From Siphonodentalium dalli (lineage: Eukaryota; Mollusca; Scaphopoda; Gadilida; Siphonodentaliidae): a DNA stretch of 64,000 nucleotides. The notes under the pieces were generated by a model. The model had not been told where the DNA came from and made no database searches. It saw only the letters and a list, made by a program, of their open reading frames with translations. The stretch covers positions 48,488,073-48,552,072 of the forward strand of contig CP136064.1 of the NCBI GenBank assembly GCA_032622095.1, written 5' to 3'. The position numbers and the translations under genes were made by a program. Positions 45,821-57,339 of the stretch are shown here, one piece after another. How positions within the stretch are numbered: the first letter of the stretch is position 1; the number at the start of each line of letters is the position of its first letter.

Positions 45821-46178
45821 TTAACCCTTTACCCAACAGAACGGCCCTGTGCCAATGCATTCTCTTATATATGCGAGTCGACCATAGGTCGCCTCGCACA
45901 TATAAGAGAATGCATTGGCTTAACACATTAAAAATTATAATATTGTTAAAGAATGTAAGAAAAAATGGTAATGCATTCTCTTATATATGCGAGGCAACCT
46001 ATGGTCGACTCGCATTTATAAGAGAATGCATTGGCACAGGGCATAACTGTAACTATCACAATGTGGTCAAGGAGCCGGTTCCAATGATATCCATATTTGT
46101 ATCGTTCTATTGAGACAGACCGAAGATATTTTAGGCTGTTGAAGCTTTATTTGGCCGGTTTGTTGGGTAAAGGGTTAA
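45821..46178. mobile_element. TTAA-2 MITE
   Basis: TTAACCCTTTACCCAACAGA to TTTGTTGGGTAAAGGGTTAA; two hairpin cassettes with a shortened spacer. Confidence 0.88.
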
Positions 46179-46191
46179 TTATATTGTTTAA

Positions 46192-46645
46192 TTAACCCAT
46201 TCTATACTAAAGCATCATTGATGAGTAGCTCCCTTAGGAAATATTCAGATAATAAGTTCAACAAATGGTCATCAGTCGTTTGTTGAAATTATTATCCAAA
46301 CATTTCCCTCAATAAATTAGGACACCTTCTGTACTTTTATTTTCTGCCGTCTGCTTATATAACATGTACATCCCTGCAAATCAATAAAAGACCATTCCGA
46401 TGTACACTTTTTATCTGACTGGGAGAATCCATTTTGTATGAAAGTGTTATACTCATTGATGAGTTAAGTAGTTCCCTTTGGAAATGTTCAGATAATAAGT
46501 TCAGCAAATGATCATACGTCGTTTGTTGAACTTATCTGAACATTTCCCACCAATCTGACCAAACACCCCTCTAAATGAATAATAGACCATTCCAATGTAT
46601 ACTTTAATGACTGATGGGAGAATCTATTTAGTATAGAATGGGTTA
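46192..46645. mobile_element. TTAA-4 MITE, two-module copy
   Basis: TTAACCCATTCTATACTAAA to TAGTATAGAATGGGTTAA, 13 bases from the preceding TTAA-2 copy. Two AATAAGTTCA.CAAA hairpins separated by a former terminus (GTATGAAAGTGTTA near 46437). Confidence 0.78.
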
Positions 46646-46864
46646 AATGTATCAACCAGGTAGGACAATGCTCAATCTTTTTAATGAGAAATGAATTTAA
46701 AGCCATCTCATCACAATTTTATTCATACAGCCTTGTTAAGATCAATCCATTTCCGATATCTTTGACAGGCTCCATTCCAGTCAAGGATGCAAACAGACGA
46801 TTAAACACAGCATGTGATGCTTAATTAAACCAGTGACCATTGTACTATTCTTTCATTTAATGCT

Positions 46865-47245
46865 TTAACCCTTTACCCAACAGAATGGCCCTGTGCCAAT
46901 GCATTCTCTTATATATGCGAGTCGACCATAGGTCGCCTCGCATATATAAGAGAATGCATTGGCTTAACACATTAAAATTTATAAAATTGTTAAAGAATGT
47001 AAGAAAAAATAGTAAAAAAAGATTTTTTTTTAGGCCAATGCATTCTCTTATATATGCGAGGCGACCTATGGTCGACTCGCATATATAAGAGAATGCATTG
47101 GCACAGGGCATAACTGTAACTATCACAATGTGGTCAAGGAGCCGGTTCCAATGATATCCATATTTGTATGGTTCTATTGAGACAGACCGAAGATATTTTA
47201 GGCTGTTGAAGCTTTATTTGGCCGGTTTGTTGGGTAAAGGGTTAA
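46865..47245. mobile_element. TTAA-2 MITE
   Basis: TTAACCCTTTACCCAACAGA to TTTGTTGGGTAAAGGGTTAA; two hairpin cassettes. Confidence 0.88.
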
Positions 47246-47424
47246 ATACAGGGATTAATACAGGGATTACAGCAGTTTTGGTGTTTGCCAAAATGTTTTA
47301 ATTTGTTTTAGTTCTGCCATCAGATGCAGAAATAACAGATAATGCGCCATGCACAACAGAGTCTGTATGAACCTTTAGCCATTACTGACTAGAATCACAA
47401 CAACAAATGGAATGAGTGACTAAT

Positions 47425-47888
47425 AATTGTGACCCGCCATATCAAATCCAGTCGTAAGTCGGGATTTTTTTACCCTGTGCCAATGCATTCTCTTATAAAT
47501 GCGAGTCGACCATAGGTCGCCTCGCATATATAAGAGAATGCATCGGCCTAACAATTTTTTATCATTTTTTTTAAATAAATGTTTCTTACAATTTTTAGGA
47601 CATAAAATAAAAAACATCCATTACCCTGCAGGGAACCCCACACATATATAGAAGCATATAGAAGAGTGTCGTCTGCTCATGTTTGTCTGGGGCTCTGTAT
47701 GGGTGAAATTATAAAATTGTTAAAGAATACAAGAAAAAATTATTAAAATTGTAAAAAATTGTTAGGCCAATGCATTCTCTTATATATGCGAGGCGACCTA
47801 TGGTCGACTCGCATATATAAGAGAATGCATTGGCACAGGGTAAAACAATCCCGACTTACGACTGGATTTGATATGGCGGGTCACAATT
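47425..47888. mobile_element. Non-TTAA element with ~36-bp perfect ends and the shared hairpin
   Basis: AATTGTGACCCGCCATATCA plus AATCCAGTCGTAAGTCGGGA is mirrored exactly at the right end. Two TATATAAG cassettes (about 47479-47550, 47765-47835). No CCCTTT terminus, so it carries the hairpin cassette in a different transposon frame. Confidence 0.82.
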
Positions 47889-48453
47889 CTTCTATCTTCG
47901 AGCAGATTGTAATATAGAGTTATCTCATAAAAGTTTCTGAACTGTTAGAAGGCAAGCAATGACTGTTGAGACACTACCAGACATGAGCAAGTGATCTAGA
48001 TTGGGTTTAAGAGTTAATTACAGGCTCATCTAAACTAACAAATAAATTTTATAAAAGGACACAATTGTGACAGTTAACTGGTTTATTCCAAATAAGACAT
48101 GATATTTGTTCTGAATGCCACACAAGTTGTCAATTGAAGAATATGAACATATTAGACCTCGCGAAGTGACCGTCATGTGATAAACTAAACAATGTGTGGT
48201 TACTTTTAATTACACAGCATATTCGGTGCATAATTTAACATAAAACTTAGATTATAATTCATCATTATGATTGTAAGATATCACAATTTCTGATAAATAT
48301 AACGTTTGGTATTGATTTGTATAATTCAGTCGATTAAAATTGACAAAAAATCCCACCACTGGGTTTGGGTGTAAATCCTTACAGATTTTTCTAGCTGGTT
48401 TACATCAAAGAAAACTTGAACTAGGTAAATATTTATAAGCGACCATTCAGTTA
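47889..48453. other. Intron sequence, nothing recognised
   Basis: No supported feature. Confidence 0.5.
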
Positions 48454-48713
48454 TTAACCCTTTTATGATGGAATCTGCGCTGGTGCAGCATTAAATATCA
48501 TGTGCCAATGTATTCTCTTATATATGCTAGTCTCCCTTGGGAGCCTCGTATATAGAAGAGAATGCACAAGGTCAAGGTAAATATTGTTAGGCCAATGTAT
48601 TCTCTTATATATGCAAGGCTCCCTATGGGAGAGTCGCATATACCAGTATAAGCGAATGCATTGGTACAGGGTTTTCATGAAATTTCAGGAAGCTCCAGTC
48701 ATCGAATGGTTAA
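48454..48713. mobile_element. TTAA-1 MITE
   Basis: TTAACCCTTTTATGATGGAA to AGTCATCGAATGGTTAA; two degenerated hairpin cassettes. Confidence 0.82.
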
Positions 48714-49433
48714 TAGGCTAACTAATGCAAAACTCAGTCTGCTTTTAGTCGTAAGGGTAAATTTCACAAAGACATCTCTAAATAATAACTAAATATTACA
48801 ACATAGAATGAACAGTACATAGACAAAGAAAAACCATGTCTTGAGACAATTTGCTTGTCCAAAGTTTGAGATAGTGCATCTTGATGGCAGGAAGATGGCA
48901 GGAAGACAGTTCAGGGATGGGATGAATATGCCATCCCCTCTCAGTGTACTACATAAATGTGTAATTGTTTGTCTAGTACTTTCTATGTTATGTATGTATA
49001 TGCATATATTGGAAATAAATTATCCTATCCTATCTTGATATTTCATACATATATTGGAAGCATACATGTTTATAAATTGGCAATAAAATTGAGAAATTTG
49101 TTTCTTTCTTCAAAACAAGTAGTTTTCTTGTGAAAAAACAGTGATTGTTTTTTAATCTTTTTCAACAAAATTTTACACTAAGAAACAAAGGATTGAATGG
49201 AAATTTTCGAAAAGTTTGGTCGGCCAGAAAAAAGTCCTTGGAGAATGCAACATTTTTACTGAATCTTTCATTCATGAACATACAAATGGTCTGACGAGAT
49301 ATAAGAACACTTGTTTCTAATCAAGACCAAAAACATCTTGGATAGGCTGATTGCACTGATAAAATTAGGAGAAGCAATTTGTGTAAGACAAATTAGATAC
49401 AAGAAGATAAAGGTATATGACAAGCATTCTCAC
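48714..49433. other. Intron; possible retroelement 3' tail near 48950-49045
   Basis: TACTACATAAATGTG...GGAAATAAATTATCC, then TATCCTATCTTG, looks like a truncated LINE tail with a short repeat end. No reading frame supports it. Confidence 0.4.
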
Positions 49434-49567
49434 CTTCTGTCAGACCCGTTCTCATCTGGATCCTTACAGCACCCATTCATCAGCTGATTAGGAGTCCACA
49501 TGATCATTAAGCCATCGGTGGTCTGGTGCAGGGACAAATAGCCAGCTAACTTCTCCAACCCTTCCTT
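49434..49567 (-). CDS. SGSM1/2: SGSM1/2 ortholog, exon c
   Basis: A 134-base exon, phase 0 in and phase 2 out, acceptor AAAATTACAG and donor GAAG|GTGAGA. It reads KEGLEKLAGYLSLHQTTDGL, MIMWTPNQLMNGCCKDPDEN, GSDR. Human SGSM1/2 has GYLSLHQTAD and LKWTPNQLMNG followed by an acidic loop. It begins the PH-like Rab-binding domain. The acidic CKDPDEN loop is specific to this sequence. The intron that follows is the longest here, 18,578 bases. Confidence 0.97.
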
Positions 49568-51320
49568 CTGTAATTTTATTAAAATAACTTCTTTATAGAC
49601 ATAGATCAGGGGGGCCACCTCTACATGAGTGTTTATGCTGGACAGAAAAATATTTCGACCAATTTTTTGGCCAATTCTGATTTTTTTTTTTGCCAAATTA
49701 AAACGAGAGGCCGATCACGATCGGCAGATGTTTAACCCATACCTTGGCGACAGCGATGAGTTATTTTCATATATTCTTAAATTACCCCATCCGTTTCATG
49801 AGTGCAAAACTTTAAACAATTCACACCTTACTATTAATTCACAAGTGAAATCACACTTATTGGGCACCTTGCTCACATTAACACAATGTTAACAGACGTG
49901 GCTTTGATTTCAACCTATTAGTGACTTCAAAACAGATACATGTATGTCTTATAGAGTTATAAGGCTAATTAAGCTCAATCCATAGTCGGAGAGAAGCACC
50001 ATAGCTGTTAAATATCAAATAGTTAAGAAATTAGGTAGATAAACATCATAGCAACTCAATTTATCTATTTATTACATTGGAACATAAGACATTACATATT
50101 GTGTGGGTTTTTTTTTATCATTGCTATTTTTTTGTTTATTATATTTTGTGTCAGCTGCATATTAAAAATTCATAGCAACCTATTAATATTTCACCACTAA
50201 AAAACAATCAATACCTGATCAACTATAGAAGTGAGGGATGTATAGACAGGGATATAAAATATGATTGCTAATGATTGGATATAAATGTTAATTTTCTTGT
50301 AAGTTGATCATTAGAAAGATATGTTTGTGAACAGTTTAAATATAATTAAAGTTAAGGTTAATATTATCACAACCATTCGATCGATACCAAAATCTATACA
50401 GGTGAAGAATGTGTCATGATTATCACAGATGTGATTATTTATAGAGTAATCATGCAAAAAATATTTAGCTATCACATTGTGTCAACAGGATTGGTGAAGG
50501 ATGTTAATATATTTAAGCAAATAAACCAAATGACCCTCACTGTGCAGGTTAGAGGTGTGTTATCATAAACTGTGCCAGAACTATAAACATAATCAATGGA
50601 AATATTTGAGTTATCAAATTGGATAGTAAGGGGTTAATCTTACTCAAACTAATGAACTGATAAACAGAGTAGTCAACAAAAAGCATTTCATTGGATTTTG
50701 AAACCCATACAATAAGTCAGTCTCAAGAATCCCAGCACTGTTAATATTATCCTGTAGCCCAAATGCAATTGAGGGAATTTCAAAATAAGACATATCCTCT
50801 AATGATGAATTTCAATTGGTCATTCTTGAAACACTGACTGAACCTGGCTCAAAGTTAAAGTGATAATTTAATATATGTCTATCAGATAATATGAGTCAAT
50901 CGAATGGGTTAATTTTAATCCCAAATCCATGCAAATTAAAAGTGGATCACCATCAACATGTACATAGAATAGGAGAATGATCAAATAAAAAACATCAGAA
51001 GACCATATGATGTGTGCAGAGGGTTAATCATTTTCAATGACATCATATGATGGAACTAAGGAATGCTGTATTAATTATTTTCTAAGTTATAATAACAGTG
51101 TCTCTGTAAACAATAATGCCATGAACTGCATGGTTTCAACAGAGAACAGAACTGGAATAAAGAGTCTAACATCAATCAAAGTTTGACAGATGTTTATACA
51201 TCTGCAGCCAGGAGTGGAACTATCAGGTCACTGTGTCCAAAGCAATAAATTATCTCCTTCCAATAACACAGGTGTGTGTTGTGCTTGTTCTATTCAAATT
51301 TAATAGTGCATGGAAAAGAG
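49568..51320. other. Intron sequence, nothing recognised
   Basis: About 1.7 kb of AT-rich sequence. The plus frame at 49629-49892 is antisense to the exon edge and unsupported. Confidence 0.5.
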
Positions 51321-51324
51321 GTAT

Positions 51325-52015
51325 GAATTATAAAGGGCCATAACTCTGTTAATATATACAGGATCAAACCCATATTCGCACTTGATCTGTATTTAGGGGT
51401 CAGAAATTCATATACCAAAATTGGTGTCGATCAGATGAAAAATGTTTGAGTCATCCTGGCCTGGATGAATTCTATTTAAAAACAAGAGTGGAAAGGGTTA
51501 ACTAAACAATACCAAAATCCATACAGATGAAGAACGTGCTAAGAAAGACCTAGGTAAGAAATATGAGGCAGATCAGAAGAAAATTGTTTGACTTCGATAC
51601 ATCGGATAGCATTTGTGAGCAGGGTTAATTATTTTCTAAACCGATCAACCAATCAATACCAAAAACTATACAGGTGAGCCATGTGTCATCATAAACCTGC
51701 ATATAAAATATGAACACAATGGGTAAAAAAATACATGAGTTATGGCATCAGATAGAATATGACCAGGTATGGATGGAAAGTGTTAATCATTTCTAAACCG
51801 ATCAACCGATCGATACCAAAAACTATACAGGTGAGGGGTGTGTCATCATAAACATGCACATAAAATTTGAACATGATCCGATAAAAACTACTCAAGTAAT
51901 CGAATCGGATAGCAAGTGTCTACGGACAGACGGACAGACGGACGGACGGACAGACGGACGGACGGACAGACGGACGGACAGACGGACGGACGAACGACGG
52001 ATGGTTGATCCGGAC
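51325..52015 (+). repeat. GACG-tailed element with long GGAC run
   Basis: Repeated modules (ACCGATCAACC.ATC.ATACC AAAA, TATACAGGTGA) end in a GACGGACAGACGGACGG run at 51924-51991, followed by GTACCATACATGGTATGGTAC palindrome. Confidence 0.7.
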
Positions 52016-52439
52016 GTCGGCATTATGTGTACCATACATGGTATGGGTACACATAAAAACTGGCCAAATTATACCCTCATTTTCTGGTCTCATCACTAAT
52101 GAATATTTTTGTTTTAATTAACATTTAACATTTATATAATTATGTCCATACTTTCAAATACCATGTCTAGACTTCTTTAATCCCACTCTTATTACTTGAC
52201 AACATACTACTTTCCACCAACTATAATTCAGCCTTATGACAGACAAATTATTCATTAGTGTTAATCCTCATTCCTGTATTATTGCATTTGGTGACCCATT
52301 TGTTGATAGTGCACTGCCATTAGTGTCTGTTGTTACCCATTAAGCTGTATCACCTAATCAGTTAGCAAATGATCAAACTATAAATTTGATTCTCATGTCG
52401 TTCCCATTACAAAATCAATTTGTGTTTTTTTAATTAGAT

Positions 52440-53540
52440 TTCCGATTTTGGGGTACTTGGCCTATGACAGCGTGAAGCCTGATCTACACTATCTGGGATA
52501 ATGAACATGGACGTGTGGAAGGATACTGCACTTACCCTGTTATCTTCTTTTTTTTTTTTCAATTTTAAATTAAAATTTCTTCATAAACCTATAACCTCAC
52601 TGGGTAAGGAATTTTGACAATCATATTCTAATAATGACAGAAGATCTGGAAATTGATAGTTTAGGCTAATGAAAAATCATGTTTTTGGCAAAGTGTCCGA
52701 GAAAATCTGTATTACCTGTATAATACATTATTATAATCATTAGGAAAAGGTAAATTGAGAGATGGAGCCACTCCACAGTTATATAAATAAAAGGTCAGCC
52801 GACCACAATGTCCCCCGAAAATGTGGCAAGTCGACGCCGCATTGTTAAAGAAATTAAAACAAATGTTGAAATGTTCTAAGTCGAAAGGGTTAATAATTCC
52901 ATAAAGAAATAATTTTTCCGTCATCTATATACATGTTGCACATCTCCAATATGTGGGTAACAATACTCTGAAGTTTCAAATATCTACGATCAAAACTGTA
53001 GGAGGAGTTGATTACACCATGAAGGTACCCTCATACAGAAAATAATAAAAAATGTTTTTCAAAGTCGAAAGGCCCATGGGAAAAATCATTGGATCAAACT
53101 CAAATTCGAACTTGACCTGTATTTTGATATGAACGACCCACAAAAAAACAGAATTTCCAATTAAACAATCCAAACTTGAGTTTTATCATCTGGAAACCAA
53201 AGAAAAAAGAAGCAAAAATTGAATATTATAAGTCGAAAAGCCCATAACTCTGAAAAAAATCAATTGAACAGTCCAAACTTGAGTTATCATCCGGTAACCA
53301 AAGAAAAAAGAAGAAAATTGAATTTTCTAAGTCGAAAAAATGTCCATAACTCTAGGAAAAATGATCGGATCAAACTCAAATTCGAACTCAACCTGTATCC
53401 TGATATGACTGATCCACATCCACGCTGGCGTATGACAGCGTGAACCATGATCTACACTATCTGGGATAATGAACATGGACGTGTGAAAGGATACTGAACT
53501 TACCCTATTATCTTTTTTTTTCAATTTTCAATTAAAATTT
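52440..53540. repeat. Pair of 110-bp direct repeats
   Basis: CTATGACAGCGTGAAGCCTG ATCTACACTATCTGGGATAA TGAACATGGACGTGTG at about 52461 recurs at about 53431, each followed by CTTACCCT.TTATCTT, a T-run and CAATTTT.AATTAAAATTTC. Confidence 0.8.
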
Positions 53541-53925
53541 CTGGAAACTCGAAAAAAGGCCATAACTCTAGGATAAATCATCGGATCAAACTCAAATTCG
53601 AATACAACCTGTATCTTGATACGACTGATCCACATAAAAATGGTATTTGCAATTAAAGGATCCAAACTTGAGAAAAAGTGAGAAATTTTCTAAGTAAAAA
53701 AAAGTTGAAAAAAGGGAAATAACTCCATAAAAGAACATCGGATCAAACCCAGAATTACAGAGCACCTGTGTTCTGGTTGAGACACCTACATACCAAGTTT
53801 CAATCAAAGCAGACGATCATTACTGGAGTTATAACTCCGGACGGATGGACGGTACCACGGACACATGGACACACGGATGGACGCGGCTGATTACAATAGT
53901 CCTCTGAAAATTTCGGGGGACAATA
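53040..53925 (+). repeat. GACG-tailed element, AAGTCGAAA modules
   Basis: Several modules of AAGTCGAAAAGGCCCATAAC TC and ATCGGATCAAACTCAAATTC GAA, ending ACGGATGGACGGTACCACGG then GGGGGACAATAA. It ends 211 bases short of the 54136-54279 exon. Confidence 0.65.
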
Positions 53926-54135
53926 ATGATGGTAATAATAATATAAAAACGTGAAATTCATAATTTATTTCATTCAATTATGGCATAAAAGTAATAAAAG
54001 GCTTGGTTTTTATCACCTCATGATAGTTTTGGGGAAAAGTGGGATACCTTGTAGAATATTTGTCAGTCAATATCCCATGACCACATTAAGTATATGCACA
54101 ACATTTTTTGATGAATCAATCAAATGGGTACATAC

Positions 54136-54279
54136 TGGCTGTATCAGCACATTGTTCTTGCCATACAGTAGAGTCGTCTTGGAGTTCTGGTGGAGCGATT
54201 CCACATATTCTCGTGCTGACATGTGGAATGCCTTCGGACTTTCTTCACTGCTTGAGGTAGAACTGGCGTTTCTTCTTAT
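54136..54279 (-). CDS. SGSM1/2: SGSM1/2 ortholog, exon b
   Basis: A 144-base, 48-codon exon in phase 0 at both ends, acceptor CTTACTTAG and donor CCA|GTATGTAC. It reads [20 protein letters not shown], then [20 protein letters not shown] and KNNVLIQP. Human SGSM1 has [28 protein letters not shown], a near-identical block between the RUN domain and the PH-like domain. The N-terminal IRRNASS matches the KRHSSGS stretch. The next exon continues in frame. Confidence 0.97.
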
Positions 54280-54506
54280 CTAAGTAAGATTAAAATAAAT
54301 TGTTTCAATAATATGGCTTCAATACACTAGAATGTAGTTTCGCATTTTTCTTTTCAGAATTCTAATATTTTTAAGATTTGGAAAAATCACATATATAATT
54401 GCTCTTTTTTTCATTTTTGTCATCACAGTACAAGTGCCTTCGGACGTTTAAATAAATAGATTTGTGTCCAGGATAAGGGGCATCGTTAGTTAAATATTCA
54501 ACTCTC

Positions 54507-54806
54507 CTGTAGACCCAGCCTTGTTAGAATTCATGCATACCACCTAAACTTACCTGTAGACCCAGCCTTGTTAGAATTCATGCATACCAATCTAATCTTA
54601 CATGTAGACCCAGCCTTGTTAGAATTCATGCCTGCCACCTAATCTTACCTGTAGAGTGTAGACCCAGACTTGTTAGAATTCATGCGTACCAATCTAATCT
54701 TTCCTGTAGACTCAGCCTTGTTAGAATTCATGCCTACCACCTAAACTTACCTGTAGACACATCCTTGTTAGAATTCATGCATACCAATCTAATCTTACCT
54801 GTAGTC
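54507..54806 (-). repeat. ~48-bp donor-seeded tandem array, 7 junction copies
   Basis: Minus-strand junctions CTACAG|GTAAG (or variants) end at 54799, 54751, 54704, 54649, 54602, 54554 and 54507, periods of 47, 48 and one of 55. The first is the true donor of the 54799-54950 exon; five of seven keep GTAAG, while 54704 and 54507 have GAAAG and GAGAG. Body: TTAGATTGGTATGCATGAAT TCTAACAAGG. TTAGATTGGT and TTAGGTGGTA units alternate. The exon shares only CTACAG, so the unit is almost wholly intronic. Confidence 0.93.
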
Positions 54807-54950
54807 CTGGCCTTTTCGGAGATCCTGGGCCTGTGATGTGGTGGGATGTGGAATGTATTCTATGCCGCTGCACTAATTCATCCGCTGGTGGGTCTGTCCA
54901 AAAATGGTCTGATGTTTTCATTTTGGTGTATTCCAAAGCACATGGGCCAA
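54799..54950 (-). CDS. SGSM1/2: SGSM1/2 ortholog, exon a (end of RUN domain)
   Basis: The most 5' exon found, 152 bases, phase 1 in and phase 0 out, acceptor CTCTTTCAG and donor CTACAG|GTAAGA. It reads [50 protein letters not shown]. Human SGSM1 has [33 protein letters not shown]. This is the C-terminal end of the RUN domain, which interacts with Rap-type GTPases in SGSM proteins, plus the start of the linker. The upstream exon must end in phase 1, with the G of a Val codon; no such exon could be found up to 64,000. Its donor heads a tandem array. Confidence 0.97.
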
Positions 54951-55720
54951 CTGAAAGAGTGATAATAAAACTGTTAAATATATGTGAAGGTCCGTGGTCC
55001 AGTGGTTACCACGTCAGACTTGTCTTCGCTGTCAACATATCGAGACGAATTCGTAGCTACCGTTGGTCTGATGCGAGTTTCACACAGCAGTGGCATATCA
55101 TAATTGATCAGCATGCAATTGTAAGAATGTACGCTGTTAGAATTTGAATTGAGCCAAGTCACTCGTACTGTGCCTGCTTTGCACCACTCATGTGTTAAAA
55201 AGGGAACCTGATTATGAGCAGTGAAAGATCTTGTCAATATGCTAGCCACATTGTGGCAGTACCTCCCCAGTCCCCGGGGAGCAGTAGATGGTTACTGAGT
55301 GTTCAGTCTCATCAGGATAATAATTGTCCCATCCGTACTTTTCGCATGCATGTAATTAAATAAGATGATTATTATTATTATGTTCCATAATAGATAATCA
55401 AAAAAACCCTGATAATAACCATACACCCATATAATTGTTTTAATGCATGACTGTTTCCATATATCCACATTCAAGAGTGGTGTGATTGAAGCAGTTGGTA
55501 TCATTATTATGAAATATCTTCTCAGAGTTTCTGCCTTCGGTAGCCAAATTGACCAATGATCAGATTTAAAAATTGGAAAAGAAAATTGGGTTTTGCTAAC
55601 TTTTGGTCAAAAAGTTTCAGACCTATAAACTAGTCAAGAGTCACTTCACACAGTGTATAAAGAATTGGTAAAACATATATCAGGAGAGCCTTTAGGGTGC
55701 ATACCTTTTTAGACTATCAT
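54951..55720. other. Intron; weak tRNA-like SINE candidate near 54985-55100
   Basis: GGTCCGTGGTCCAGTGGTTA CCACG fits a pol III A box, but no convincing B box follows. No SGSM exon found here. Confidence 0.35.
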
Positions 55721-55724
55721 TATT

Positions 55725-56105
55725 ATCGCATTATTTCGAGGTTGACACGAGGAATTGTCAACCCGAGGAAGTCAATATTCACCAAGGCCGTATTGGACAA
55801 TACGTTGTGACTTTGAACGTCACTGAGAAAACGTGATCTATTTTCAGGTCTGATAATAAGTTATGTTAACCCCTGAAGTATCTGACGTCACTCAGAACTA
55901 TTATTAACCTGTTGTTTCATTAATGAGGTGAACATCGTTGGATATCTTGATTTTTTCGTTATGTTTTAACATAGGAATTGGGGAAGGAAACAAATGATCA
56001 TATAATAATATACATTTATTGCATTGTTTCGAGGTTGACATGAGGATTTATTAATTTCTAAGGGTTGATAAATCCTCATGTCAACCTCAAAACAATGCAA
56101 TAAGT
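55725..56105. repeat. Foldbacks with CGAGGTTGACA arms
   Basis: TTATTGCATTGTTTCGAGGT TGACATGAGGATTTAT at 56018 pairs with its inverse ending at 56104. A related GCATTATTTCGAGGTTGACA starts at about 55729. Confidence 0.75.
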
Positions 56106-56157
56106 GTTTTATTATATGATCCACCAATGTTATAAAGCCCATGAGGCCTGAAATACT

Positions 56158-56550
56158 TTAATAACTCTTTACCCAACAGAAGGGCCCTGTGCCAATGCAT
56201 TCTCTTATATATGCGAGTCGACCATAGGTCGCCTCGCATATATAAGAGAATGCATTGGCTTAACACATTAAAAATTATAAAATTGTTAAAGAATGTAAGA
56301 AAAAATGGTAAAAAAATATTTTTTCTAGGCCAATGCATTCTCTTATATATGCGAGGCGACCTATGGTCGACTCGCATATATAAGAGAATGCATTGGCACA
56401 GGGCATAACTGTAACTATCACAATGTGGTCAAGGAGCCAGTTCCAATGATATCCATATTTGTATGGTTCTATTGAGACAGACCGAAGATATTTTAGGCTG
56501 TTGAAGCTTTATTTGGCCGGTTTTGGCCGGTTTGTTGGGTAAAGGGTTAA
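56158..56550. mobile_element. TTAA-2 MITE
   Basis: TTAATAACTCTTTACCCAAC to TTTGTTGGGTAAAGGGTTAA; two hairpin cassettes. Confidence 0.87.
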
Positions 56551-56869
56551 CCCATGTATATATGTACATAGAACCATCACATGCACAACTATGTGATTCA
56601 ACAAGTCAAAATTTAATAAACAATACATGTATGATGAAATACACATGGCTTAACTTTATATCAATGGAAAAAACGAGGGATTTACAATTCCTATTAATAA
56701 CTCATGACATCGTGTGAGCTTGTTATTAACCCATCATTCTTATTTATAGGAAAACCAAGTAGATATCATGATTTATCAACTCCTTTTATGTAAGATTAAG
56801 TATGAGACTTTTAGAAGAAAGTTTATGATCATATGACAACATAACTTATTGAAACCTTTACATTTGGTA
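56551..56869. other. Intron or upstream sequence, nothing recognised
   Basis: No supported feature. Confidence 0.5.
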
Positions 56870-56988
56870 CAGTAATGCTCTGGGAGAGCTTTCCGATGAA
56901 TGGCAACAAGCCATATTTCCGACTAAATCCTGAAAAGTTACCCATAATTCTGTTGTGGTTAAGCAGTCGATTAATTAGGACATTACTG
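56870..56988. mobile_element. MITE-A with left arm deleted
   Basis: CAGTAATGCTCT runs directly into GGGAGAGCTTTCCGATGAAT and the full right arm to GGACATTACTG. Confidence 0.82.
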
Positions 56989-57339
56989 TAATAACTAAAT
57001 AATCAGCAGCTGCAGATATGTGAATGTTTTGATAAAAATGTTTATTTTAGATATTGCAACCAATGCATGCAAAACAGTAGATCAAATCAATCATCAATTA
57101 TGTTGATACGATGCTGGTTGAACTTCCTTTTATACTGTTTTTTTAGTCTTATATCGGTGCAAACTTCCAGTGTCAATTAAATACCTCATTTGACTCCTTA
57201 GAATTATGAAAGTGTGTCATATATAGTTTTTGGATTGGTTTCACACTAATCCTGAATTTATTTTTTTAAGTTTGGCCACATTTATAGAATGATAGTGTGA
57301 ATGACACTGTAGCTGAACTTGGAGAGGGGGTAATGTCAG

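Noticed and set aside
53951-54283. Plus-strand frame of 110 codons
   Set aside because: Shadow of the SGSM exon 54136-54279, which is coded on the minus strand with clear homology and splice sites.
54974-55249. tRNA gene or minus-strand protein
   Set aside because: There is an A-box-like stretch but no cloverleaf or B box that I could fold, and no recognisable protein.
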